64,000 nucleotides of DNA from Deltaproteobacteria bacterium (GTDB taxonomy: Bacteria > Desulfobacterota > Syntrophia > Syntrophales > JACQWR01): contig JACQWR010000005.1 of assembly GCA_016209105.1 (NCBI GenBank), forward strand, positions 17,125 to 81,124, in the 5' to 3' direction. Both the position numbers and the translations under genes were made by a program. The notes under the pieces were generated by a model. The model did no database searches. It had not been told where the DNA came from and was given only the letters and a program-made list of their open reading frames with translations. This document shows, piece after piece, positions 35,898 to 43,997 of this stretch. Position 1 is the stretch's first letter, and the number at the start of each line of letters is the position of its first letter.

Positions 35898-36380
35898 TTA
35901 CTTATCCGAAAACGGTTTTCCCGTCCCGGCAAGCCGGGCGACGGCCCCGAACACCTTTACATATCCCGTACAGCGGCACAGGTTCCCCGATATTCCCTCC
36001 CTGATCTCCTCGAAAGTGGGATGGGGATTGCGATCCAGAAGCGCTTTCGTCGAGAGCACCATACCGGGGGTGCAGAAACCGCATTGGATCGCGCCCTCCT
36101 CAACAAACGCCTCCTGTATCCGGTCAAGCTCGCCGTTGTTGGCCAGGCCTTCGATGGTCAGGATGTTTTTCCCCTGGGCATCCAGGGCAAGCATCAGGCA
36201 GGAAAGAACCGATTCCCCATCGCAGAGAACCGTGCAGGCGCCGCACTCGCCGCCGTCACAGCCCTCCTTGGTCCCGGTCAGTCCCAAATAATCGCGCAAA
36301 ACGTGCAGCAGCGTTACCTGCGGCCCGACATTCAGCATATAACTCCGGCCGTTTATTTGCAGTTTAATCGGCTGCTCCAT
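35898..36380 (-). CDS. 2x[2Fe-2S] small subunit of a xanthine-oxidase-family enzyme (HcrC-like)
   Basis: A 160-aa iron-sulfur subunit of normal length. The plant-type ferredoxin cluster ligands are C41, C46, C49 and C61 (EGCDGGECGACT ... SC). The second cluster has C100, C103, C135 and C137 (QCGFCTPGM ... NLCRCTGY). Delivers electrons between the FAD/[4Fe-4S] subunit and the molybdenum site. Oddly it is separated from its HcrB and HcrA partners by tctA-tctB-tctC, yet in the same orientation and probably on the same mRNA. AAGGAG precedes the ATG. Confidence 0.93.
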   Translation of the reverse strand: MEQPIKLQINGRSYMLNVGPQVTLLHVLRDYLGLTGTKEGCDGGECGACTVLCDGESVLSCLMLALDAQGKNILTIEGLANNGELDRIQEAFVEEGAIQCGFCTPGMVLSTKALLDRNPHPTFEEIREGISGNLCRCTGYVKVFGAVARLAGTGKPFSDK

Positions 36381-36408
36381 GCCGTTTTCTCCTTCTTTTT
36401 CGAAGCCG

Positions 36409-37479
36409 TTAACCCTTATATGACTTGAGCGTCTTCTTAATAAGCTCTATCAGTTGGGCAGGCATCTGCAGATCCTGCTTGACCGACTGGGTCACGGCGG
36501 CGGCATCGGCGGGATCGAGCGGTCGTTTCTGTTTCTCGCCGATGGCCTGCAGCTCCGGATCGCTCAAGGCCTTTATTACCGCGGTCTTCAGGAATTTTAG
36601 CCGGTTGGCCGGTATTCCGGGCGGGGCGGCAAAGACCCGGTCAAATATCGCCTGATGATTGATAAACGTCAACAGGGATTTTCCTGACGGCGTAAGGTTC
36701 GGCAATTCCGTCCCCAGGGGAATCGTGGGCATCTCCTTGTGACGGGCGGCGGCAAATTGAACGATGGGGATCATATCCCCGCTTTTGATGAATTTCTGCT
36801 TGCTGGTATAACTGCCGATCGTTCCATCCACATCGCCCCGTATCACCGCCAAATCCTGTTCACTCGAACCCTCGTAGGCGGTGATCAACTTTATATTCAG
36901 GCCCAACGCCTCGCTGAAGAGGGCAAGGTGATTGAAATCGGAACTGAGAACCCCGGCTGCGGAAAACTTCACCGGACGGGTGGATTTTTTTATCTCATCC
37001 AGCGTCCGGTAGGGGGATTTGACTCCCGCCGTTACCAGCCTGTTTTCCGAAGCCACCCGGGCGAGCCAGTTCACCTTGTTCATGTCGAATCCCATGTTCT
37101 CGCCCAGGATCGTACGCACCACCAGCGCGGACAACTGGACGATAGACATCGTCAGTCCATCGGGCCGCGCGCGGTACATCTGGAGCGTGCCCACAATGGT
37201 GCCGCCGCCCGGAACATTTTGAATGATCACGGTGCTGCCCGTGTTTTTCTCTATGAAGGGAGCAATCATCCGCGCATAGGCATCGTAGCCCCCGCCCGGT
37301 CCGTAGGGCACCACCAGGACCAGTATTTTCCCCTTATAAAAGGCGGCTTCCTTCACCATAGCGGCGTTATCCGAGCCCTTGTCGCTTACCGCACCCTGCG
37401 CCCTGCTCCCGCTCATCGCTATCACCGCTATCGCCAGAAAAAGCATTGCGCCCCGCAAAACCCCTCTCGTCAAAGTCAT
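36409..37479 (-). CDS. TctC/Bug receptor (TTT set 3)
   Basis: A 356-aa periplasmic receptor with a signal peptide (about 1-30, ends SRAQGA). A GGGGAGGAGG ribosome site precedes the ATG. LVVPYGPGGGYDAYARMIAPFIEK, NVPGGGTIVGTLQMY and RPDGLTMSIVQ are the family blocks. Nearest in this window to the receptor at 14321-15367. It follows tctB by 93 bp and precedes the HcrC-like gene by 28 bp, placing acid uptake inside the molybdoenzyme operon. Confidence 0.92.
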   Translation of the reverse strand: MTLTRGVLRGAMLFLAIAVIAMSGSRAQGAVSDKGSDNAAMVKEAAFYKGKILVLVVPYGPGGGYDAYARMIAPFIEKNTGSTVIIQNVPGGGTIVGTLQMYRARPDGLTMSIVQLSALVVRTILGENMGFDMNKVNWLARVASENRLVTAGVKSPYRTLDEIKKSTRPVKFSAAGVLSSDFNHLALFSEALGLNIKLITAYEGSSEQDLAVIRGDVDGTIGSYTSKQKFIKSGDMIPIVQFAAARHKEMPTIPLGTELPNLTPSGKSLLTFINHQAIFDRVFAAPPGIPANRLKFLKTAVIKALSDPELQAIGEKQKRPLDPADAAAVTQSVKQDLQMPAQLIELIKKTLKSYKG

Positions 37480-37572
37480 AACGCCTCCTCCCCGTTAAAT
37501 GATTTTCCCTCCATTCCCCCCATAGTTGCCCCGGAATCACGTTTCCGTACCCGTCCTGCCCGGCGCTGTCCT

Positions 37573-38034
37573 TCACTGAGAAAAAATCCAGCCGCGGTAG
37601 AGAATAACACGGAAAGCGACCTCCACCAGCAGATAGATAACGACGGTGGAAATGCCCGCAATGGCAATAGTCAGCGGCCAGCGTTCCTTTGCCCAGAGAC
37701 GCAAAAAAATCAGCAGAAAAACCGGCGTCGCCACGAGAAAACCCACGAGCCATATCAGGACAGCAAAAAAGATAAACCAGCCGATCATTTTCCGTTCTTC
37801 GCTGAACGGGGCGTCAATCTCGAAGCTCTCCTCGCCACCGCCCTCCGCCGCTTCTTCCTGAAGCCGGGGGTGACGGTATATGATCCACAGGTGGACCGCG
37901 CTCAAAATAATCGCCGGAACGACCAGCAGCAAGGGCGCCAGCCGGGCGCGCGCGTCATACTGCCAGGTCGCGGCAAAAAGCAGAGAAAAAAACAGCAAAA
38001 GAAACCAGGTAAATGCCCTTTCTGCGCTATGCAT
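37573..38034 (-). CDS. TctB-type small membrane subunit (TTT set 3)
   Basis: A 153-aa membrane protein with about four hydrophobic segments (near 8-25, 29-50, 83-110 and 118-140) and an acidic linker (about 52-75, GGGEESFEID). The ATG at 38034 has GGGAGGG upstream and overlaps the end of tctA by 8 nt. Small subunit of the third tripartite tricarboxylate transporter. Confidence 0.85.
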   Translation of the reverse strand: MHSAERAFTWFLLLFFSLLFAATWQYDARARLAPLLLVVPAIILSAVHLWIIYRHPRLQEEAAEGGGEESFEIDAPFSEERKMIGWFIFFAVLIWLVGFLVATPVFLLIFLRLWAKERWPLTIAIAGISTVVIYLLVEVAFRVILYRGWIFSQ

Positions 38035-39517
38035 GGGTTTCCCTCCCTTTCCGCCGGCGGGCAAGCAGGATCGGCAGAGTGAGCCCCAGCACGAGTAGAA
38101 TAAAAATGGTGAATGTGATCGGACGGAAGAGAAAGAAATTGCCGAATAACTGCACCGAGAGATGGAAATTCAGTTCGGCGGCCTTCCCCAGCACCATGCC
38201 CACCAAAAGCGGCGCCCGTGGATACCGCGCCTTGATCATCACATATCCCAGCAATCCGAAAATCAGGGTGGCTGCAATGTCGTAAAAACTGTTCCGGACG
38301 CCGTACGACCCCAGGAAACACAGCAGCACCACCAGGGCGGAAAGGATGGGGCCGCGGATGAGGGTTAGGCGGGCGAGGGGAGCGGCAAAGGTCATGCACA
38401 TCGCGGCCCCGATAACATTTGCCAGGGCCAGGATCATGATCATGCCGTAAATCAGGTCCAAATGCTCTTCCAACATGCCGGGCCCCGGGTCTATGCCTTT
38501 CACCATGAACGCCCCCAGCAGGAGCGCCATGCCCGCCCCGCCCGGAATGCCGAAGCCGAGGGTCGGCACCAGGTTCCCCCCTTCCTTGGCATTGTTCGCG
38601 CTCTCGGGAGCGATGACGCCTTCCACGTTTCCCCTTCCGAACGTTTCGGGGCTCGAGGAAACCTGCCGGGCAAAACCATAGGTGATGAAGCTCGATACCG
38701 TCCCGCCCAGGCCGGGGATGAGCCCAATGAGGGCGCCCAGGGAACTGCACCGCAGGATCAACCACCATTTCCGGAAACAGACCGCAATGCCCTCCCAAAG
38801 ATCGGCCAGGGTTCCCACCGTTTCGATGGTGCGCGCCACACCTTTTCCCCGCATCGTCCCCACGGAGATCATTTCCCCGATGGCAAAAAGGCCGACGGTA
38901 AGGGGTACCAGGTCCACCCCGTCAAAGAGATAGAGGGTGCCGAAATTATAGCGGGCATCGCCGGTCTGGGGATCGAAGCCCACCATCGCCAGCATCAGGC
39001 CCATGATCCCGCTGATCACGGCCTTCATTGTGGAGCCCGTTCCCAGGGAGGCGATATAGGAAATGCCGAGCATGATCAGCATGAATATCTCCGGCGGGCC
39101 GAAGGACATGACGATAGGGCGGATGAGCGGTATCATGATCAGGAGAAACACCGCCGCGAAGACGCCGCCCATGGCCGAAGACGTGAAGGCCGCCCCGAGA
39201 GCGACGCCCGCTTTCCCGTTGCGCGCCATGGGATAGCCGTCGAAGCACGTGGCTGCGCAGGCGGCTTCGCCCGGACAATTGATCAGAATGGAGGAAATGG
39301 CGCCGCCTGTGTTGATGACGGCATGGGTCCCGAGCAGCAGGGCGAAGGCGTCAAACGGCGTCAGCTTGTAAACGAAGGGAATGAGAATGGCCAGGGCAAA
39401 CACCCCGCCCAGTCCCGGCAGGAAGCCGATAATATTTCCGAAGACCACCCCCGCCAGCAGCAGGGCCATTGAGGAAGGCGTGAAGACCTCGGCAAACCCC
39501 TCCAGCATCATTTCCAT
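38027..39517 (-). CDS. TctA-family permease (TTT set 3)
   Basis: A 496-aa permease with about 11 membrane segments. NIIGFLPGLGGVFALAILIPF, GKAGVALGAAFTSSAMGG, GLIPGLGGTVSSFITYGFARQ and KEGGNLVPTLGFGIPGGAG are the diagnostic loops. The ATG at 39517 follows GGAGG at 9-nt spacing. Located between the HcrB-like gene and tctB. Together with TctB and TctC at 36409-38034 it forms a full uptake system. Confidence 0.95.
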   Translation of the reverse strand: MEMMLEGFAEVFTPSSMALLLAGVVFGNIIGFLPGLGGVFALAILIPFVYKLTPFDAFALLLGTHAVINTGGAISSILINCPGEAACAATCFDGYPMARNGKAGVALGAAFTSSAMGGVFAAVFLLIMIPLIRPIVMSFGPPEIFMLIMLGISYIASLGTGSTMKAVISGIMGLMLAMVGFDPQTGDARYNFGTLYLFDGVDLVPLTVGLFAIGEMISVGTMRGKGVARTIETVGTLADLWEGIAVCFRKWWLILRCSSLGALIGLIPGLGGTVSSFITYGFARQVSSSPETFGRGNVEGVIAPESANNAKEGGNLVPTLGFGIPGGAGMALLLGAFMVKGIDPGPGMLEEHLDLIYGMIMILALANVIGAAMCMTFAAPLARLTLIRGPILSALVVLLCFLGSYGVRNSFYDIAATLIFGLLGYVMIKARYPRAPLLVGMVLGKAAELNFHLSVQLFGNFFLFRPITFTIFILLVLGLTLPILLARRRKGRETHA

Positions 39518-39632
39518 GCAGGAGAACCTCCGACAGAGAATCCCGGCGTTTTCACCGGACGACATCAATCTGGTCAGTGAAGCTCCCCGCTCAGCGAGCG
39601 GGGCTTCCCGGCCACCCTCACGGGTCCTGTCG

Positions 39633-40610
39633 TCAGGGAACCAGGCGGGCCCGGGCGCGTTGCATCAGGACGCCAAATAGATACTTCCGGTACGCCGGGC
39701 TGATGCCCTGGTGACGCACCGGCCGCAACTCCTTCAGGGCATCTCCCCATTCTTCTTCCGTGATTTCCCGGCGCACATCCCGCCCGGCCAGCAGCGTTTC
39801 CAGACCGGCGAGTCGGAGCGGCCGAGAACATATGCCCGTTGCCGCAACCCGGGGATTGACGAAAGCTCCCGACCGGCTCTTTTCCACGGATACCGCCAGT
39901 CCCGCCAGGGGAAAATCAATGGCCGCCCGCGTGCTGAAACGGAGGTAGGCGCTCACGCGCACGGGTTTCCCGGGGATTTTTATCCCCAGGACAATTTCTT
40001 TTTCCCCGATATCACGGGAGCGGATGCCGTCGTCCCGGTAAAATTCATTGAGGGGCGCTTCCCGCTTGCCCGCGGCTCCTCCGATGCAGACACGGGCATC
40101 CAGCGCCAGCAAGGCGGCCGGCGTATCGGCCGAGAATAGGGCATAGCAGCGCTTCCCCCCCTTGACCACATGGCATCGGTCACCCCCCTTTTTATAACAG
40201 CGGGGGAATGCCCCCGGCCCCTGCCGTTGATTGTAATACAGACAGCGCGTATCAAGGCAGAGGTTGCCGCCGATGGTCCCCATATGGCGCAATTGGGGGG
40301 ATCCCACCCGTGCGGCGGCCTGGGCGAGCGCCGGGAATAAACGGCTGACCAGCTCCGATTCCCGCACATGCTGCAATGCAGAGGCCGCGCCGATAAAAAC
40401 GTCATCCCCCTCCCGTTCGATGACCTTCAGTTCCGCTATATTCTTGAGGCCGATGAGCGCGGCCGGCGCCAGCAGACGCTGCCCCATCCTGGGCAGCACG
40501 TCCGTCCCGCCTCCCAACAGAATAAAGCCGCCGGACGGCGCCTTATCCATGATGTCCCAAAGTCCGGCAAGGGAGAGGGGACGATGATATGCAAAGGGTT
40601 TAAGATGCAT
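39633..40610 (-). CDS. FAD subunit with extra [4Fe-4S] insertion (4-hydroxybenzoyl-CoA reductase beta, HcrB-like)
   Basis: A 325-aa CoxM-type FAD-binding subunit. The FAD loops are LLGGGTDVLP (about 32-41) and MGTIGGNLC (about 110-118). Unlike ordinary xanthine-oxidase-family FAD subunits it carries a Cys-rich insertion: C123, C138, C146 and C155 in the pattern TRC-x14-C-x7-C-x8-C. This matches in spacing, and nearly in numbering, the four Cys I recall for the [4Fe-4S] cluster of Thauera HcrB (122, 138, 146, 155). The ATG at 40610 overlaps the HcrA-like gene by 11 nt. The insertion is the main reason to assign the complex to the hydroxybenzoyl-CoA-reductase branch, which runs the reaction reductively. 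Confidence 0.9.
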   Translation of the reverse strand: MHLKPFAYHRPLSLAGLWDIMDKAPSGGFILLGGGTDVLPRMGQRLLAPAALIGLKNIAELKVIEREGDDVFIGAASALQHVRESELVSRLFPALAQAAARVGSPQLRHMGTIGGNLCLDTRCLYYNQRQGPGAFPRCYKKGGDRCHVVKGGKRCYALFSADTPAALLALDARVCIGGAAGKREAPLNEFYRDDGIRSRDIGEKEIVLGIKIPGKPVRVSAYLRFSTRAAIDFPLAGLAVSVEKSRSGAFVNPRVAATGICSRPLRLAGLETLLAGRDVRREITEEEWGDALKELRPVRHQGISPAYRKYLFGVLMQRARARLVP

Positions 40611-42885
40611 CGCCCCCGCCCTTGCGGGATTTGAGCGCCCGCCAAACCACCTCGGACGTGATGGGAAGCTCCGTAAACCGTATTCCCGTGGCGTCGAACA
40701 GGGCATTGGCCACGGCCGGGGCCGTGGGGACCTGAAATCCCTCGCAGACGCCCTTCGCCCCGAAGGGCCCTTCCGGGTCTATGGTTTCGATAGGATAACT
40801 CCGGATAACCGGCGCCTCGCCTGAGGTGGGCACCTTATATTCCAGAAAGGTCGGGTTCATCGTCCGTCCCCCTTCGCTCAAGCGGTCTTCCGCGAGCGCC
40901 ATTCCCAGTCCGCAGACAATGGCCCCCTCCGCCTGGCCCTCCAGGGCCATGGGGTTTATTGCCCTGCCGCAGTCGGACGCCGCCACTACCTGAAGAACCT
41001 TCACCTGTCCCGTCTTCATATCAACTTCCACTTCCGCCACCTGCGCGCCGTAACTGTAGGCAGGTGAAGAATTCCCGTAGCCCGTCCGGTAATCAACCAT
41101 TTCACTGGGGGCGTCATAGTACCCGCGGCCCACAACGAAAACGCCTTCCTTCCTGAGCAGTTGCGCAATGGCCTCGGCAAAGGAAAGAAACAGATCATCC
41201 CGGCCACGAACGGAAATAGCGCCTTCCCGGCAGGAAATTTTCTCTTGAGGAACCGACCAGCGCCGCGCCAGGTGTTGGAAAAGCTGCTGCCTCGCGTCTG
41301 CCGCCGCCTTTTTGGCCGCATTGCCGGCGACAAACGTAACGCGGCTGGCATAGGAGCCCAGATCCATGACGCCCATTCGGGTATCGGCGGCCACCACATT
41401 GATTTTTTCCAAAAGAACGCCCAGTTCCTCGGCCACGATCTGGGCCAAGGTCGTATCGGAGCCCTGTCCGATATCGGAGGCGCCGGTAAAGAAATCCACC
41501 GTCCCATCCTCATTAGGCCGCACCAACGCCGAAGAGCTGTCGTATTCGTACAGTGAGCGCAGGGCGCTCACGTAGTCATTGCAGGCGATCCCGATGCCCC
41601 GTCCATACTGTTTCTTCCGCCGTTTCTGATGCCAGCCTGATTCCTCGGCCACTTTCAACAGGCACTCCTTTATCCCGCAGCTGGTGATCTTCTTGCCGCT
41701 TGCCGTGGTGTCCCCCGATTCCACAACGTTCTTCAAACGCACGTCCAGGGGGTCCATGCCCAGTTCCTCGGCTATCAGGTCCATCTGACTCTCGTCGGCA
41801 AAACGCACCTGGAGGGAGCCGTAACCGCGGAACGCGCCGCCGACGGGGTTATTCGTATAGACATGGTAACCGGCATACCGCACGTGGGGGATCCGATAGA
41901 GGGAAGCAAGGGATGCCCCGGCATAGGACAGGATCCCGGGCCCCCGGCTGTTGTAGGCGCCGCCGTCGGCGATGACGGTGCAATCCTTGGCCCTGAGCGT
42001 GCCGTCCTTTGCATAACCCGTCCTGATGGTGATAACCATGGGGTGGCGCTGCCGCGAGGCGATAAATTCCTCCGTCCGGGAATAGACGATCTTGACCGGA
42101 CGCCCCGTTTTCATGGCCAAGAGCGCCGCGCAGAAGTCGGAGGCGAACATCTCGCGCTTGCCGCCGAACCCTCCCCCCATGCGGGGTTTAATGACGCGGA
42201 TGTTTCCTTCCGCCAGCCCGATCGTCAGCGCCAGGTCCTTGCGCAGGGCATAGGGCCCCTGGGTCGTAGACCAGAGGGTGAGGCGTCCGCCGGCAAACTC
42301 CGCCACGGCGGCGTGCGGTTCCATGCTGCAGTGGATTTGCGCCTGGGTAACGAAGGTGTCTTCCCGCACGCAGTCGCTGGCCGCGAATCCCTCTTCCACG
42401 TTCCCCCAGTGGAAACGGGGCGCATAGCTGACGTTGTTCGGCGCTTCGTCGTGGATCACGGGAGCGCCTTCGCGCATAGCCTCTTCGGGACTGAAAACGG
42501 CGGGGAGTTCTTCGTACTCCACCTCAATCAGGGAAAGGGCCTCCTCGGCGGCATCCTCATCAACGGCGGCAACGGCCGCCACCTGTTCGCCCACGTACCG
42601 GACCTTCCCCACGGCGAGGCCGTATTCATCATAGTTGGAAGCGCGGTATCCGTATTTCTGTTTGAGCGTGTCTGCGCCGGTTATGACCGCAAGCACTCCC
42701 CTTACGGCCCCGGCCTTTTCGGCGTGTATGGCTGCGATGCGGGCATGGGGGAGCGGACTGCGCAGTATCCTCCCTCTCAGCATGCCCGGCAGGACAATAT
42801 CAACGGTGTACTTGGCTTCGCCGGTAACGATTTCCGGGGCATCGGTCCTCGGCGTCCTCCGGCCGATAACGGAATAGTGCGCCAC
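40600..42885 (-). CDS. Molybdopterin-binding large subunit (4-hydroxybenzoyl-CoA reductase alpha, HcrA-like)
   Basis: A 761-aa large subunit of the xanthine oxidase family. The start is a GTG at 42885 with GGGAGGGG upstream, 11 nt after the bicupin 3 stop. TGEAKYTVDIVLPGMLRGRILRSPLPHARI is the usual N-terminus, KPRMGGGFGGKREMF and FRGYGSLQVRFADESQMDLIAEEL are cofactor/substrate blocks, and the active-site Glu is E715 in GAKGVCEGFQ. In hydroxybenzoyl-CoA reductase this subunit removes the para-hydroxyl group as water. The genes could equally encode a related aryl-CoA or heteroaromatic dehydrogenase. No ferredoxin donor gene is in the operon. Confidence 0.9.
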   Translation of the reverse strand: MAHYSVIGRRTPRTDAPEIVTGEAKYTVDIVLPGMLRGRILRSPLPHARIAAIHAEKAGAVRGVLAVITGADTLKQKYGYRASNYDEYGLAVGKVRYVGEQVAAVAAVDEDAAEEALSLIEVEYEELPAVFSPEEAMREGAPVIHDEAPNNVSYAPRFHWGNVEEGFAASDCVREDTFVTQAQIHCSMEPHAAVAEFAGGRLTLWSTTQGPYALRKDLALTIGLAEGNIRVIKPRMGGGFGGKREMFASDFCAALLAMKTGRPVKIVYSRTEEFIASRQRHPMVITIRTGYAKDGTLRAKDCTVIADGGAYNSRGPGILSYAGASLASLYRIPHVRYAGYHVYTNNPVGGAFRGYGSLQVRFADESQMDLIAEELGMDPLDVRLKNVVESGDTTASGKKITSCGIKECLLKVAEESGWHQKRRKKQYGRGIGIACNDYVSALRSLYEYDSSSALVRPNEDGTVDFFTGASDIGQGSDTTLAQIVAEELGVLLEKINVVAADTRMGVMDLGSYASRVTFVAGNAAKKAAADARQQLFQHLARRWSVPQEKISCREGAISVRGRDDLFLSFAEAIAQLLRKEGVFVVGRGYYDAPSEMVDYRTGYGNSSPAYSYGAQVAEVEVDMKTGQVKVLQVVAASDCGRAINPMALEGQAEGAIVCGLGMALAEDRLSEGGRTMNPTFLEYKVPTSGEAPVIRSYPIETIDPEGPFGAKGVCEGFQVPTAPAVANALFDATGIRFTELPITSEVVWRALKSRKGGGDAS

Positions 42886-42896
42886 GTCCCCTCCCG

Positions 42897-43973
42897 TTAC
42901 TTCTTCCCCGCCACGGGCGGCATCTGTATCGTGAGCCCCTCTTTCGCCAGTTCATCCTCAAACAACTTCCGCACCGCCGGGTCTTCATCCTCGTACTCTA
43001 TCTGATCTCCGCCTTCCCGGATGCTCACCTCGCACATCTCCGTCTTGCGTCCGGTCCGGAACTTCAGTCCTTCCCAGCGCAGGGCCAGGTAGCGGGCGGG
43101 GGTTTTCCCCGTATTGAAGTGCTGATGGAACCACTGGTCCGGCGGCACCACGATGCTCCCTTCGTGCCAGTCGTATTTTTGCAGCGGCATCCCCTCCCGC
43201 CACATCAGCGTGTAGCCCTTGCCGCTCAAGATCACCACGTGGGCCCCGGGACCGTGGCGGTGCGCCTTCTTGTACGTCCCTACCGGAAATTCGGAAATGT
43301 GGGAGCAGAGGGTGTTGTTTGCTATCTCAAAATAGACGTTCTTGCTGCCTTTGCCCCGTTCCGCCCAATCCTGAAGCTGAAACGTCCTGACATCGGGAAT
43401 GAAATTCGTATCCCAGACCCGCCCCGGGTGGGCAGTCCCCTTCCCGCTGAAGTAATCCGCTTCCGCGCCGTAGCGATCTTTGAACACAAAGGGATTGTGG
43501 AAAATAAACTCGTGATTGTGGAAGAGATTGATCACGGTGGGGGCGGTGGTCACGGCCAAATATTTCACCGGCTTATCACCCTGGGTATTGAAGTGCCGAT
43601 GCCAGATGTTTAAGGGAGGAGAAAAAAGGCTCCCCTCCCGCCACTCGATAAACCGCTCAGGCCCCCCCTCATGCCAGAAGGTAGTCGTCCCCCGTCCTTT
43701 TAATATGAAGATCAATTCCTCAAAAAGATGACGCTGGGGTTTGAGGCTCTGTCCGGGAGGAATTTCACAGAGGTACGCGTCGTTCGTCTGCCCCCCTCCT
43801 TCGAGATTGATGAAGGCGCCCAGGCCGCCCTTTCTGCTCCAAGGCTTGAGGGGAACCTTGTCCACGTCTTCCAGGTGATAACCCGTAACCACTTCCAGCC
43901 CCTCTGATTCCAGCCACTTCTCATAGGTGGTCTTGGTGCCGAACGGCGACGGCGGCATCTTTTTTTCCTGCAT
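42897..43973 (-). CDS. Bicupin protein 3
   Basis: A 358-aa two-barrel cupin. The ATG at 43973 follows AAGGAGGAG. Domain 1: LKPQRHLFEELIFILKGRG and IWHRHFN. Domain 2: KKAHRHGPGAHVVILSGKG and FHQHFNTGKTPARYLA. The tail GGDQIEYEDEDPA is common to all three bicupins. It is closest to bicupin 2 (TTYEKWLESEG at the N-terminus). It lies between a TctC gene and the HcrA-like gene in one tightly packed operon (24 and 11 nt gaps), so it is expressed with the molybdoenzyme. Activity unknown. Confidence 0.82.
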   Translation of the reverse strand: MQEKKMPPSPFGTKTTYEKWLESEGLEVVTGYHLEDVDKVPLKPWSRKGGLGAFINLEGGGQTNDAYLCEIPPGQSLKPQRHLFEELIFILKGRGTTTFWHEGGPERFIEWREGSLFSPPLNIWHRHFNTQGDKPVKYLAVTTAPTVINLFHNHEFIFHNPFVFKDRYGAEADYFSGKGTAHPGRVWDTNFIPDVRTFQLQDWAERGKGSKNVYFEIANNTLCSHISEFPVGTYKKAHRHGPGAHVVILSGKGYTLMWREGMPLQKYDWHEGSIVVPPDQWFHQHFNTGKTPARYLALRWEGLKFRTGRKTEMCEVSIREGGDQIEYEDEDPAVRKLFEDELAKEGLTIQMPPVAGKK

Positions 43974-43997
43974 GGTGCACTCCTCCTTTTTCAAACG

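Noticed and set aside
33920..36004. A 694-codon plus-strand open frame opposite bicupin 2 and UbiD-D
   Set aside because: Antisense shadow of two genes with clear motifs and ribosome sites on the minus strand.
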